DNA from: Cloeon dipterum
Lineage: Eukaryota; Arthropoda; Insecta; Ephemeroptera; Baetidae
Assembly: GCF_949628265.1 (NCBI RefSeq)
Contig: NC_088790.1
Span: 32,926,545 to 32,990,544, forward strand
Reading direction: 5' to 3'
DNA: 64,000 bases
Below are positions 32,351 through 42,599 of this stretch, piece after piece (the stretch's first letter is position 1; every line of letters begins with the position of its first letter). The translations under genes and the position numbers were made by a program. The notes under the pieces are model-generated. The model was not told the origin of the DNA. It saw only the letters and a list, made by a program, of their open reading frames with translations, and made no database searches.

Positions 32351-34479
32351 ATGAGCGAGGAAGAGCCGAGCAGAGTGGAGGTTTCGGAGGAAAGGCAAAA
32401 TGGTGAGAGGAACGAGTTCAAGCTGTACAAACGGCGCTGGACGATGCTGGCGGCCTTCATCCTGTACACGACGTCCAGCTCGTTCCAGCTGTACCAGTAC
32501 ACCATCATTGCAGACGTCATGACGCAATACTACCAAGTCGCGCCCATCGCCATCAATTGGACCTCGACCATCTACATGCTCGCCTTTGTCGTCGCCATTT
32601 TCCCCGCCACTTGGTTTTACAATAAAATGGTTAATTCATTTCAAAAATTTAGTCTAGTTCAAATTAACGCAAACCTTTAAAAATAATAATTATTTATTTA
32701 ATTTTACTCTATTTTAATTTGGAAAACATTCCTATAAAGACGACAGTTAATGTAATTGCGGTGTCGTGAGTTTTTAATTTAATTTTGTGCATTTGATCGC
32801 ATCAGGGTTTGCGCCCGTCGCTGCTTTTGGCGATGGGAGGCACGTGCGTGGGCGCGTGGATTAAAGTGCTGTCGCTGCGACGCGACCTCTTCTGGGTCAC
32901 CATGCTGGGCCAAACGATCGTCGCCCTGTGCTCCACCTACGCCCTGAACATCCAGGTGCCGCTGGCCGCCACCTGGTTCGGCCCCAAAGAGGTCTCCACG
33001 GCCTGCTCCATCGGACTTTTCGGCCCACAGGTACACACAATATTTGTTTGGTGCTGCTTTAATTAAATCCATTCAATCGCAAATCGATTCCTGAGGCTCG
33101 AAATAGCTGGGGTTCATTATTTTTCAGGTCTAAAAACGCTTTAATTGTGACGTGCGAGCAGAGGCGCAAAGCAAACCGCACGCATGAACCTTTTAGTCGC
33201 TACTGCGCATGCGTCACCCCTCTGACGTCAATCCACATGCTTCGTGCTTGGCATTGGCAGCTGTGACGTCAGAGGTTCATGCGTTTTGCGCGCCAAAGCA
33301 ACGTGCGTTTTGCTTTGATTTTTCGATCGGAAAGAGTTTACATGACCTTTAGGAATCGATTGGAATGAACGAAAATGTGATTTTATTGGGATTTTAAATC
33401 AGAATAATGTATTCGCAGATCGGCAGCGCGTTGGGCTTTTTCGTTCCCGTGGCGCTCGTGTCCGGAGTGCCCGAAAACGACGATTGGTCCACGGTTCAAT
33501 TCGAACTGAGTCTCGTTTTCTACGGCGTCGCCATTTATTCCACAGTAATTTTCGTCCTTCACTTGATTTGTAGGAACAGTGTATTACAATTGAATATTTT
33601 AAATTAACGTGTTGTGACACAGTCTTAGAGTCGGAACCTGCGACTCCGCCTGGAAACGCGCAAGCTAGCCGAAGCAACGACCAAGAGTCGGTGAAAAAAT
33701 ACATCAAGGCGCAGTTCAGTTTGATGAAAAACGTCAACTTCGTGCTCGTTTTCCTCACGTACAGCATTAACCTGGCCGTTTTCTCGGCAATCACGGTTTT
33801 TCTCAGCCAAATGATCCGGCCAATTTATCCGGTAAATTAGTAATTATTCAAATAATTATAATTTAAAAAAAATTAATTGAAAGGATACCGAAAACGACGC
33901 AGGCTACATGGGAGTTTTGATCACTCTCATTGGAATCGTCGGCTCCGTTTTGGTCGGATTTATTCTAGACAGAAGCAGACGCTACAAGTAATTGAATTCT
34001 ATTTCTAATTTCGGTTTAATAAAATATTGACGGTTTTTGCAGAGAGATGAATATCATCGTTTACGCTCTATCGACCGTCGCGATGGTCGCTTACACATTT
34101 TTGCTGAGGTCCGGAAACATCATTTTCGTCTACGTCGGAGCAGGCTTATTCGGGTAAAATTGTTTTTAAAATGAAAATTAAATAAATGAGAAAGAATTTT
34201 GCTAGAATTACAATGGTGGGATATCTGCCGGCTGCGTTCGAATTGGCGGCCGAGCTGACCTACCCTGAACCTGAGGCGAGTTCGGCCGGGATGATGACCT
34301 TCGGCTGCCAACTGCTCTCCGTGCTCTACACCCTGGCCTACGGCTGGCTTTTCGAAGCGTACGGCGACCTGGCCAGCAACCTTTTCATGAGCGCTTCACT
34401 GCTGCTTGGCACCGTGCTCGCCTTTTTCGTCAAGTCAGACCTCAGGAGGCAACGAGCAGAAAATAAATACTCCAAATAA
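32351..34479 (+). CDS. FLVCR: FLVCR-family major facilitator transporter, paralogue C, complete, 7 exons
   Basis: Exons 32351-32629, 32806-33030, 33419-33569, 33623-33831, 33884-33987, 34043-34153, 34206-34479 give 450 aa. Exon phases match A and B exactly (0, 0, 1, 0, 2, 2). Seen: LYKRRW before TM1, AINWTSTIYMLAFVVAIFPA in TM2, ATWFGPKEVSTACSIG, DRSRRYKEMN in the TM8-9 loop and FELAAELTYPEPEASSAG. The start ATG follows an A-run (aaaaaaaaATGAGC) and begins an acidic N terminus. Intron 2 carries a foldback element. AATAAA overlaps the stop codon. The transported substrate cannot be told from sequence. Confidence 0.9.
33073..33367. repeat. Foldback element related to the AGACCGTCT family, paralogue C intron 2
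   Basis: Outer ends carry CATTCAATCGC..ATCGATTCCTGAGG facing AGGAATCGATTGGAATG. Inner arms CAAAGCAAACCGCACGCATGAACC and its approximate inverse (GGTTCATGCGTTTTGCG...) pair; GCGCATGCGTCA occurs once at about 33207, with TGACGTCA-like sites nearby. It lacks the terminal AGACCGTCT, so it is a divergent or end-truncated member. Confidence 0.75.
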
Positions 34480-34853
34480 ATAAATCTGTCCTGATTAATT
34501 TGTTTTATAAAATATTTATTACTCTTTTAATTAATTTCTTCTCTAGTTGTAATATTTTTAATATCGTTTTAAAAAATTGGGAAATAACCTAATTTTGCTA
34601 AATTGCGAGCGCACATTTTAATTTTATTAATTTTCAAGGAAATCTACTCCAAAATTTGCAATACGCTCAGGCGCGGCGAGCTTCTCAAAATAATTTTAAT
34701 TCCAATGTAAAATAATTTTTAAATAAATTTATTGATTTCAATTTAACAATAATAATTACTGTCAGCGGCGAGTATTGTATGATCATCCTCTATATAAAAA
34801 TAATCATCTTTTCCACTATTGAAATTCGCACAAGAGATATTAAATAAAGAAAT

Positions 34854-34988
34854 GCGTTCTAAAAAATGCCTAGGGATATGATGTTTCCTTCGACCGGGTT
34901 TTTGTTAATACAAAAATAATTCATTTTTTAATAGAAAAAACCCTGTCGAAGGAAGATCCCTATAATTGCGGCGAGTTTTGTAGAACGC
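34854..34988. repeat. Small foldback element
   Basis: GCGTTCTAAAA (34854) faces TTTTGTAGAACGC (to 34988), and TAGGGAT..TTTCCTTCGACCGGGTTTTT (34871-) faces its inverse ending ATCCCTA (to 34962), with mismatches. Loop is AT-rich. Resembles a short MITE. Confidence 0.75.
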
Positions 34989-35261
34989 TTTAAGGTGTCT
35001 AACAATAAATGGCTTGATTCGATTTTACGAGAAATTAAATTTTAAAGCGCCTTTAAAGTTTAAAAGCTTTAAAGGCCGTGCGGCGCGCGGAGAATGTGTT
35101 TAAAGGTCCTAGAGAAGAAGATAGCGGGACTGTGAGCGTGTGAGCGGAGAGAAAGGGAGTTGTTTGTGTTTGGTGGCGCGAGAGGCGCCCGCGTCGGCCT
35201 AGCGGCGAAAGCAGCAGCAGCGGCGGCGGAGCGGAGGCTCGCAAAGGGAGCATTTCACGTT

Positions 35262-35297
35262 ATGGCGGCGTCGGCGGCGAAAACACGGGCGCAATAA
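35262..35297 (+). promoter_or_regulatory. Short upstream ORF in the Mtl leader
   Basis: ATG GCG GCG ... CAA TAA encodes 11 aa ([11 protein letters not shown]) and ends 40 bp before the Mtl start, in the GC-rich leader. It could dampen Mtl translation if the transcription start lies upstream of it, which I cannot see. Confidence 0.4.
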
Positions 35298-35337
35298 GTG
35301 GTGCATCGCCGAGCTAGCGTGCGCGTCGGGCCGAATC

Positions 35338-37450
35338 ATGTCTTCGGGTCGGCCGATCAAGTGCGTGGTGGTGGGCGACGGCACCGTCGGCAAGACGTGC
35401 ATGCTCATCTCGTACACCACCGACAGCTTCCCCGGCGAATACGTGCCCACAGTGTCAGTATTATTCAGCTCCACAAATCGCACCTTTTCACTTTCCCGAC
35501 CCGACGCCGACCCTTGTTTACTTTTCACTTTTCACCCCCGCCTCTTAAATTAATTGTTTAGTTTATCCCGATTAGAATTTTAATTCCGTAAATAATTTAA
35601 TTTCGTCGAGGAGAATGCCAAACTTTCCAAACTGCAGGTTCGGATTCGGAATTTCCGTGGTATGCCTCGAATCGAATTGTGTTTTGTCCGTTCGTTTCTC
35701 GAGTCGCGAAAAGGCGAGCTGTTGTAAAGTTGTAACTGTCGCTGTCCAATCTCGGCGGCGTCGGAGCGCCTTCCTTTTTTGGCAGACATTGTTGCCGTTC
35801 GTTGTTCTGATCGATGCGTCGTCCCCTTTGTTTTCTTTTCCCAGGGTCTGCCAAGCGTTTTTTCCATTTTTCTCCCATTGTCCGCAAACAAATTATCTGA
35901 AAAAAATTATGCAATAAATTTTTCCATTAAGAAAATCGTTTTAAATTTTGTAGGTTCGACAACTACTCGGCGCCGATGATCGTGGACGGGATCCCGGTGT
36001 CGCTGGGCCTGTGGGACACGGCCGGACAGGAGGACTACGACCGGCTGCGTCCGCTGAGCTACCCGCAGACGGACGTGTTCCTCATCTGCTTCTCGGTGGT
36101 GTCGCCCAGCTCCTGTGATAACGTCACCGCCAAGTGGGTGCCCGAGATCAAACACCACTGTCCCGATGCGCCAATCATCCTAGTCGGTGAGCCCCGCCCT
36201 CCGCCCTCACCTCCCACCTCCGCCACCTGACCCTGATTGACTGCTCTTTCCAGGCACAAAGATTGACCTGCGGGAGGACAAGGAATCTCTGGCCATTCTC
36301 TCCGAGCAGAGCCTGAGCCCCATCCGCAGGGAGCAGGGCCAGAAACTGGCCAACAAGGTGCGCGCGGTCCGATACATGGAGTGCTCGGCCCTCACCCAGC
36401 GCGGCCTCAAACAGGTTCAAACCTTTTTTATAAATAAAAGACCAGAGTTGTGTTTGAAAAAGCCCCTATTTCCATGATACCATGCGAAAGCTAGGATAAT
36501 TGGGAATTGGGACTAAATTAAAACTGCGCATGCGTCAAGTGTCGTGTTTTGTAGTGCAGCAGCGCGGTGACCAATCAGATGCGCCGGTTCTCTAGATTCT
36601 CTAGGCTAAGGACGGGTACCTCCAGGCCCCCTAGCGAGCATCAGAGGTGCATCTAAGGTGCGAGTGTAAGTTAAGGAGTAGTAGGGTATCAGCTCTGATG
36701 CCATTGTCGCCTGCTAGTATCTACTCTCCTTTCCTTACACTCTAGTGTTAGAGCAGTCGTCGCGGGCAGAGTTCCTTTACAGCGATGCTCGCTGGAGAGC
36801 CTGGACTGCCTTGAGAGCCGGCGAATCTGATTGGTCGCCGCGCTGCTTTACTAGAAAATACGACACTTGACGCATGCGCAGTTTTAATTTAGCCTCAATT
36901 ATTATTCCTAACTTCGCATGGTATCATAAAAATAGGGTTTTTTTAAACGCAACGGGTCTATAATTATTCAAAAAATTAAATTATCGTGAAGAGGATATTT
37001 TTCTTTTGACGTGCGCAATGAATGAAATATTAAATATCATGTTTGGAGCTAACTTCAACGCAATCAGCTGACTCCGAGGGATAGAAAAGTGGGCGGGGTG
37101 AACGATAAGCCAAATTTCCTCGACAGGAACGGTTTGATGGTGGCGTTTGCAGCGGTAATTTCACCTCCCGCCCTAATTAATGATGCTGAACAACTTTTGA
37201 TAAATTTAAGAGTTAACGAATTGCGCAAACATTCAAAGCAAGAGCAAAAATACTGACCACTCCAGCCGTTTGGCCGAGTTTAAGATTCTTTTTTTAAATG
37301 CTGATGCCTGGTTTTGATTGTAATATTGGCCTCTTTCGTGAATATTAACAATTTGCGTGTGTGTTTTGGCAGGTTTTCGACGAGGCTGTGCGCGCCGTGC
37401 TGAGACCCGAGCCGCAAAAGCGTCGGCAGCGCAAGTGCTTGATCATGTAA
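35338..37450 (+). CDS. Mtl: Mtl (Mig-2-like) Rho-family GTPase, complete, 4 exons
   Basis: Exons 35338-35453, 35954-36186, 36254-36414, 37373-37450 join in frame to 195 aa, the usual length. Mtl is a Rac-like GTPase acting with Rac in actin remodelling, cell migration and axon guidance. Seen: P-loop GDGTVGKT (residues 12-19), switch I YVPTVFDNYSAP, switch [22 protein letters not shown], the guanine-specificity motif TKID (in place of TKLD), the [11 protein letters not shown] segment and a polybasic end with prenylation box CLIM. The Gly12 position is unaltered, so the protein should hydrolyse GTP normally. Close to fly Mtl rather than Rac, Cdc42 or RhoL ([18 protein letters not shown] start, ALTQRGLK). 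The last donor (GTTCAA) is weak. Intron 3 is enlarged by two mobile-element copies. Confidence 0.96.
35454..35953 (+). other. Mtl intron 1
   Basis: Donor gtcagt after ACAGT, acceptor ttttgtag. No repeat or coding structure recognised. Confidence 0.85.
36464..36937. repeat. GCGCATGCG foldback MITE, copy 2 (Mtl intron 3), most complete member
   Basis: 474 bp. Termini CCCTATTTCCATGATACCAT and inverse ATGGTATCATAAAAATAGGG; inner arms ACTGCGCATGCGTCAAGTGTCGT...CGCGG..ACCAATCAGATGCGCCGG and inverse. The loop GTGTAAGTTAAGGAGTAGTA... is shared with 11310-11684. No clear target-site duplication was identified and no transposase is present, so it is non-autonomous. Confidence 0.92.
37046..37122. repeat. 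Fragment of the CCCCGCCC element
   Basis: GAGCTAACTTCA...CAGCTGACTC, GAGGGATAGAAAAGTGGGCGGGG and GAACGAT..GCCAAATTTCC match 7823-7915 in tipE intron 2; the left arm is missing. Confidence 0.75.
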
Positions 37451-40400
37451 TAGTGTTTGTTCGGACTCGTAATTCCTTACACACACACACACTCTGCGTA
37501 CTCACTGCTGATTTGTTACTTTGTTTGAATTCACCTCGAGTGAGTGGAGCGGCAGGCACATGGTGCTGCTGACAATTTGTCTCGAATCGCGCTCACCATG
37601 ACAATATCTGCGTAAGATGAAACTAACTAGAATACAACCATATTTAAGCAAGGCAGCCGATTTTTATTTTTATCTTATTTTTGTGTTCGACTCGTTCGTT
37701 TTGTGCCAAGACTAAAACTAACACGCACTGCTCTTTGTGTTTGCATTTAATTGCCGCGTAAAGCAAGCAAAAGAAAACACACACAACTCACTCTAAGTAT
37801 TTTGTAAAAAGTCATTTTATTATTAATTAGTGGTAGTTTCGTGTGTGCGCGCGCTCGCATCAAACCAAAGGTTTAGTTTAACACTCACTTTAATTGCGAA
37901 ATGACATTTTATACCTCATCCCTTTTATACGACAGACCCATTTTTATACACGCAACGCGAATAATAGAGAAGAAATTGGTTTTTCCGCTTTGGCAATACT
38001 CTAGTCAGCGAAGGTGACTCGAATCAAACCGACTTTATGTTGACTGACACCCCGTTCGACCGTTCGACTCGCGCCAATCCCGAGCGTCCAAAAATTCGTT
38101 CGTGTTTCTCTGGTCCCCGAGGCAGCCTCAAAGTGTTTCCTCGCTTCAACTTAAATTAAATTTATCGGCAGCTCCCAAAATGAGGGGTTCGGGCGCTTCG
38201 GATCGGAGCGACAGTCGAGTTCTCAGCTGGACAAAGTCAAAACTACTGCTTGTCGAGTGGGAAAATTGGCCGCAATGTGTACATAGATAAAAAAAAAATA
38301 AAGTGTATTTTCACGTGTGTGCAGTATTTTTGACTGAGAAAGGCGCTCGCTCGCTCTCTCTCTCTCTCTTTCGCGAGAGTTGAAATTGTAATTTCCTATT
38401 ATGCGGTAGGTAATAAGGTGATTTGTTGTTTGAATCAGAATATGAGATGCATGTGCCTTCTATTCAACACGATACATGATATTAATTAATTAATTAAAAC
38501 AAGTGGATCATTAATCTTGTCTACTACGTACTCCCCACTTTGTTTTTTAACAATTAATAATTTTACTCCTCTCGATTTGAGTAGATTTGAAATGCTTGTC
38601 AATAAAATGGAATTTCCAACACAAAACTTCGTAACCGCACCACGCTCTCGTTTCTTTCTCTCCAACCTCCGAGCCTTTTTTGTTTTGATTTAAATGCTGC
38701 AGAGTTGTGTTCCTGGGCGGCAGCTCCGCCGCTGCCAGGATTAGTCATTATTTATTTGTTCAGTCTTGCTCTCACTTTTATTGCTCCCTTGTGGTCTTTA
38801 TAAATTATTTACTTTCAAATCTCACAGCCCAATCCAGCGATCTTGATTCAGATTAATAAATAATCGAAGGAAAACATTTACTCACAAATTATTTATCAAG
38901 TGTTAAAGAAAGTCATTAAAAATATTTATTTCCAAAATATTGATTTTGTTCAAAATAATTGTGTAAATTAGCTACCCCTTTGAATTTATTTTTTTATTAA
39001 TTGACTTAAATTAAAAAATGGAAATTATATAATCATCTCTTTTAATAAAAAAGGGTCAATTAATAAAATTAGAAGCCTTTTTGATAATTTTGCTTTGGGT
39101 GTTCAATATCGCAGGTATTTTATTTTTATTTTTTTCTACCAAATTTATCCTACAGGAAATTTATAAATCAATACCTCTCATTTGTTTTTAATTTTAAAAA
39201 TCTACCTGAAGAGGAAACGTACTAAAGAAAAAGAATAAGCAAAATCAAAGTTGATCCGAAGGGTTTTTGGACAGCCAGTCCATAAAAAATTTATTGATGC
39301 TATATTTTTTTTCTTACAACAATTGCAATTCATCCGTTAAATTTGACAGTGACCGTGCGGTAAAGGAAAAGAGAATAAGCCTTTCGTAAAATGCCGACAA
39401 GGCGAAATTCTCATAAAAAAATATTGAGCGTGTGAAAAATTATAATTGTAAAATGATTTAGCTTTCAAGTTGGGCAGGTCCGGGGGCAGACGGAAGACGG
39501 CCGACACACGTGACGCAAAGAAAAGTGTTTTTGTGCACGAGATCGATTTGAAATTTGAAATGCGGCAGACACCTGTCCTGTCGGCGGCGATCACTTCCGC
39601 GCACAATAAACGCTTGTGCTTTATCTGCGTGTTCGCCGAAATAATCACTTTTCTGAGTGTGTGTATATGTACCGCGTGCTTTCACTTTGCCAGGTCGGAA
39701 TTCGCACGCTTTGGGTGTTGTTCGCGTTTCCATCGGGCAATTTACATCGGCAGCAAATTTTCATGTCCGACACAGCACAGACTCACTCTCAGATAAAAAG
39801 ACACAAACGTTCATTGATCATGTTGTAACACGAGAATTATTGGTTTTTCAGCCAGATAAAATAAATAAAAATGCGCTTTGATCAGACCGCTGCTCGGTCG
39901 GCTCTCGAGACCGAGTTTGCACCCACGCACCATTTTTCTATCGCTGCTGTGACTCACTGCTGGGAATTTCCACGCATTCCAACGCAGCAAAATGCAATCA
40001 AATTGAAAGAGACCTTTAAATATTTTCTAACTAATTAATCAGAGAAAGAAGGAAAAGTATGCAACCAGAGCATCGCTCGCGTAAAAAGGTTGCATAGCTG
40101 CTGCTTAAAGAAAGGTCTTCTCTTAATATATTGAATTGCGCTGGAAGCGTAATATCGAGTGGAATATGTATTTCACGCCCGTGATCTAAATATCCAAGTA
40201 GTCAGAGGTGGATAGTGGATAGTGGACGCACGAAGCGATTCGTCGCGGGGCCAAAGGGCAAGGCTCGCCGCATTCGAAATTGCATTTGTATTTGTATTTG
40301 CTCTACTTAACGCAGATGGAAAATAGAGAGAGAGAGAAAGACCAACGCATTCGACGAGGGCATGCAAAGTGAGACGAGAAGAAATTTTCGAACACAATGC

Positions 40401-42557
40401 GTGCTTTTCGATTACGTACAAGGTCTCGTCGTTATTTTTTCGCTACTTTATTGCGAGCGCGGGGGCAAATATGACGACGGCTTATTATCTCGGAGACAAT
40501 CACTCTCTGCGGCTTACATTTCGCAAACACTCGAACGTATATCTGTCTTGAATTACAATTTCATGTATGATTCACTGGCCGCGGGCACCAAACTATGATG
40601 GCTTCATCGCTAGCGCACTGCCAAATTGTTTCTAGTCCAATTTAAAATTGCATAATAATAACAAATCATTTGTTTAACATTTTTCCTGACTGTTAGACGT
40701 GACTTTGAGAGTTTAAAAAAGGTTACAAATAATATTTTCCTCGAATTGAAGCTCAGAAATAAATTTCTCCAGAGAACAAACGTAGACTTAATTAATTTAA
40801 AATTATACTGTTTAAAAATAGATAGAACCGGTTTGAAATTTTCAATTTGTTCAGTCCAAATAAAAGAAAGAGTGGCTCGTCGGGTTCTACTGAATTGGAG
40901 GCTGGAGCGCGGCGTGCGAGCAGGAGAAAAAGTGCTCCAGTTGTTGAGAGATGGAATCAGAGGAAGCTGTAATGGGGCTTTAAGCGAGATTAGCCAACGC
41001 TTTTCTCGCCTCTAAAGAGAGATTTCTGCTCTGCTCTGCTCTCTCGCCGGTGTGCGGTGCGGCACTCGAATTTTCGCTCTTGTGCTTAGCTCTTGTGCTT
41101 AGCTCTTCTGGTGCGCTGGTGCTGGTCTGCATGGTCGCCACGCAGGCACACTCTGTGTTTGCAGCCACTAAAGCGGTCCGACCTGTCTGCCATATTGTCA
41201 CGAATAAATTTCGCTTTCTTTCTTTTCCAATGCGCAATATAATCACTCTTGTTTCGGGCCCAGCAGCAGCAGCAGCAGCAGCAGCCGCCCTCTCCAAACA
41301 AAAGCTCGGATATCGAATTTCATTCGTTTTCATCAGATCAGAGTCGTCGATAAATAAATACAAAAATAAAACAGATGTTCGTGACTCTTTTAATATATTG
41401 TAGCAAGCATCACCACTAAAAATTCCTTATTTAAAGTTTGAATGCTTTGCGAGTGCCGAGATATTGATATTTGAAGGGGATCGGAGAGTGGAGTGGAGTG
41501 GAGTGGACAGTGGGCAGACGAGCCGCAGAGAAAGTGATCGTGAGATTCGTTTCATGTTTCACGTCGAACGCGATAATCGAAATAGATAGATTCGTATTTT
41601 TACGCAACGCTCCTCTCGCCGCGCGTCTAAAACACCGAGTTCATTTAATTCTTTCATTGGCCGCTGGCATTTTTATGTCGGATCAAAAGGAGCAGTGGAC
41701 CATCACGGAAACTTCATTTATCTTCATCTGGACATGGCGCGCAGAGGGTGGAGATGCAGACCTCTTTCACCGCGCGCTCGCTGATTTATTTAACCTCGCT
41801 TGTTCCTTCTTTCAAAGCCAACTCGATTTGCATAGCAATAAAATAATATTGGACACTGATTTATACGCCTTCTTTTTTCAAGCACCTGCGAGTTTCTGTT
41901 TACATTGCAGCACACTATAAAATCACTGGGAATTAATTTTTTATTATAGAAAATGAGTTCGGACAATTCTGTTAGATAAAAAAATGCATTGAAATTAATT
42001 TTTCTTTTACAACATTTTTTGCACACGCGGAGAGCATAAACGCTTGTTTTTCGCAGTGTGTTTCGCAACTTTTGGCAAGCGGCTGCTGGTGTCATGACCA
42101 CTCAACTTGCAGCCGATTTCTAGGTCAATATTCGAGTTGGAAGCGGACGGAACTCGGTCGCTTGCCCAATCTCTGCTTCGTCAGAGCAAAAGATTTCAAT
42201 CTTTTTCCTTGATTATTAATTTTGTTTCAACCAAAGACACGCGGAAATAAAAAGTTTCGTTCGCGCCTTCGACGCGATTGTCCAAACTCGGCAGAACAGG
42301 TTTGGCCGCTGCCTCAAAAATGTGGTCCAGTTATTTTATTTCCCAACTCGTGAAATTTAAAAAATAACATTTTTTAAATATTAAACAAACATTTAAAATT
42401 AAATCGGGATGAGTGAGTGAGCGAGCAATGGAGCAGGGAATGGATTCGATCCGGTCAATTGGTCGCGCGGCATCGCATGCAGCGCGCGGAGGTGTGAGAA
42501 TTGAGAGAAAATGGCATTGACAGCCAACGACCCGCAGCCAATTTTTTTTCTCTTTTT

Positions 42558-42560
<3 letters not shown>
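37451..42560. other. Mtl 3' UTR and start of a gene-poor region
   Basis: 37451-38300 is probably Mtl 3' UTR. Beyond it there is no convincing coding exon. Noted: a CT tract at 38353-38370, a GC hairpin around 38707-38739 (CGGCAGC facing GCTGCC), a CAG run at 41271-41284, and a tandem GCTCTTGTGCTTA pair at 41076-41104. Open frames here look compositional. Confidence 0.4.
38297..38302 (+). terminator. Candidate Mtl poly(A) signal AATAAA
   Basis: AATAAA in an A-rich tract followed by GTGTATTTTCACGTGTGTG (a GT-rich downstream element), about 850 bp after the Mtl stop. Confidence 0.45.

Positions 42561-42596
<36 letters not shown>
42561..42596. repeat. (TC)18 microsatellite
   Basis: Eighteen uninterrupted TC repeats. 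On the other strand this is a GAGA tract of the kind bound by GAGA factor in flies; no function can be read here. Confidence 0.95.

Positions 42597-42599
<3 letters not shown>

Larger units (their letters stand above)
34480..35337. other. Spacer and Mtl 5' UTR region
   Basis: 34480-35050 is AT-rich with the small foldback at 34854-34988. From about 35050 the sequence turns GC-rich, with CGG/AGC runs near 35205-35235; this is likely the Mtl promoter and 5' UTR, including the short upstream ORF at 35262. Confidence 0.55.
36415..37372 (+). other. Mtl intron 3, carrying two repeat copies
   Basis: 958 bp, most of it repeat: a near full-length GCGCATGCG foldback at 36464-36937 and a fragment of the CCCCGCCC element at 37046-37122. 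Confidence 0.85.

Noticed and set aside
26597-34479. Reading the FLVCR-like array as retroviral or transposon-derived
   Set aside because: These are intron-containing host transporter genes; the family name refers to use of a vertebrate member as a virus receptor, and no viral sequence is seen.
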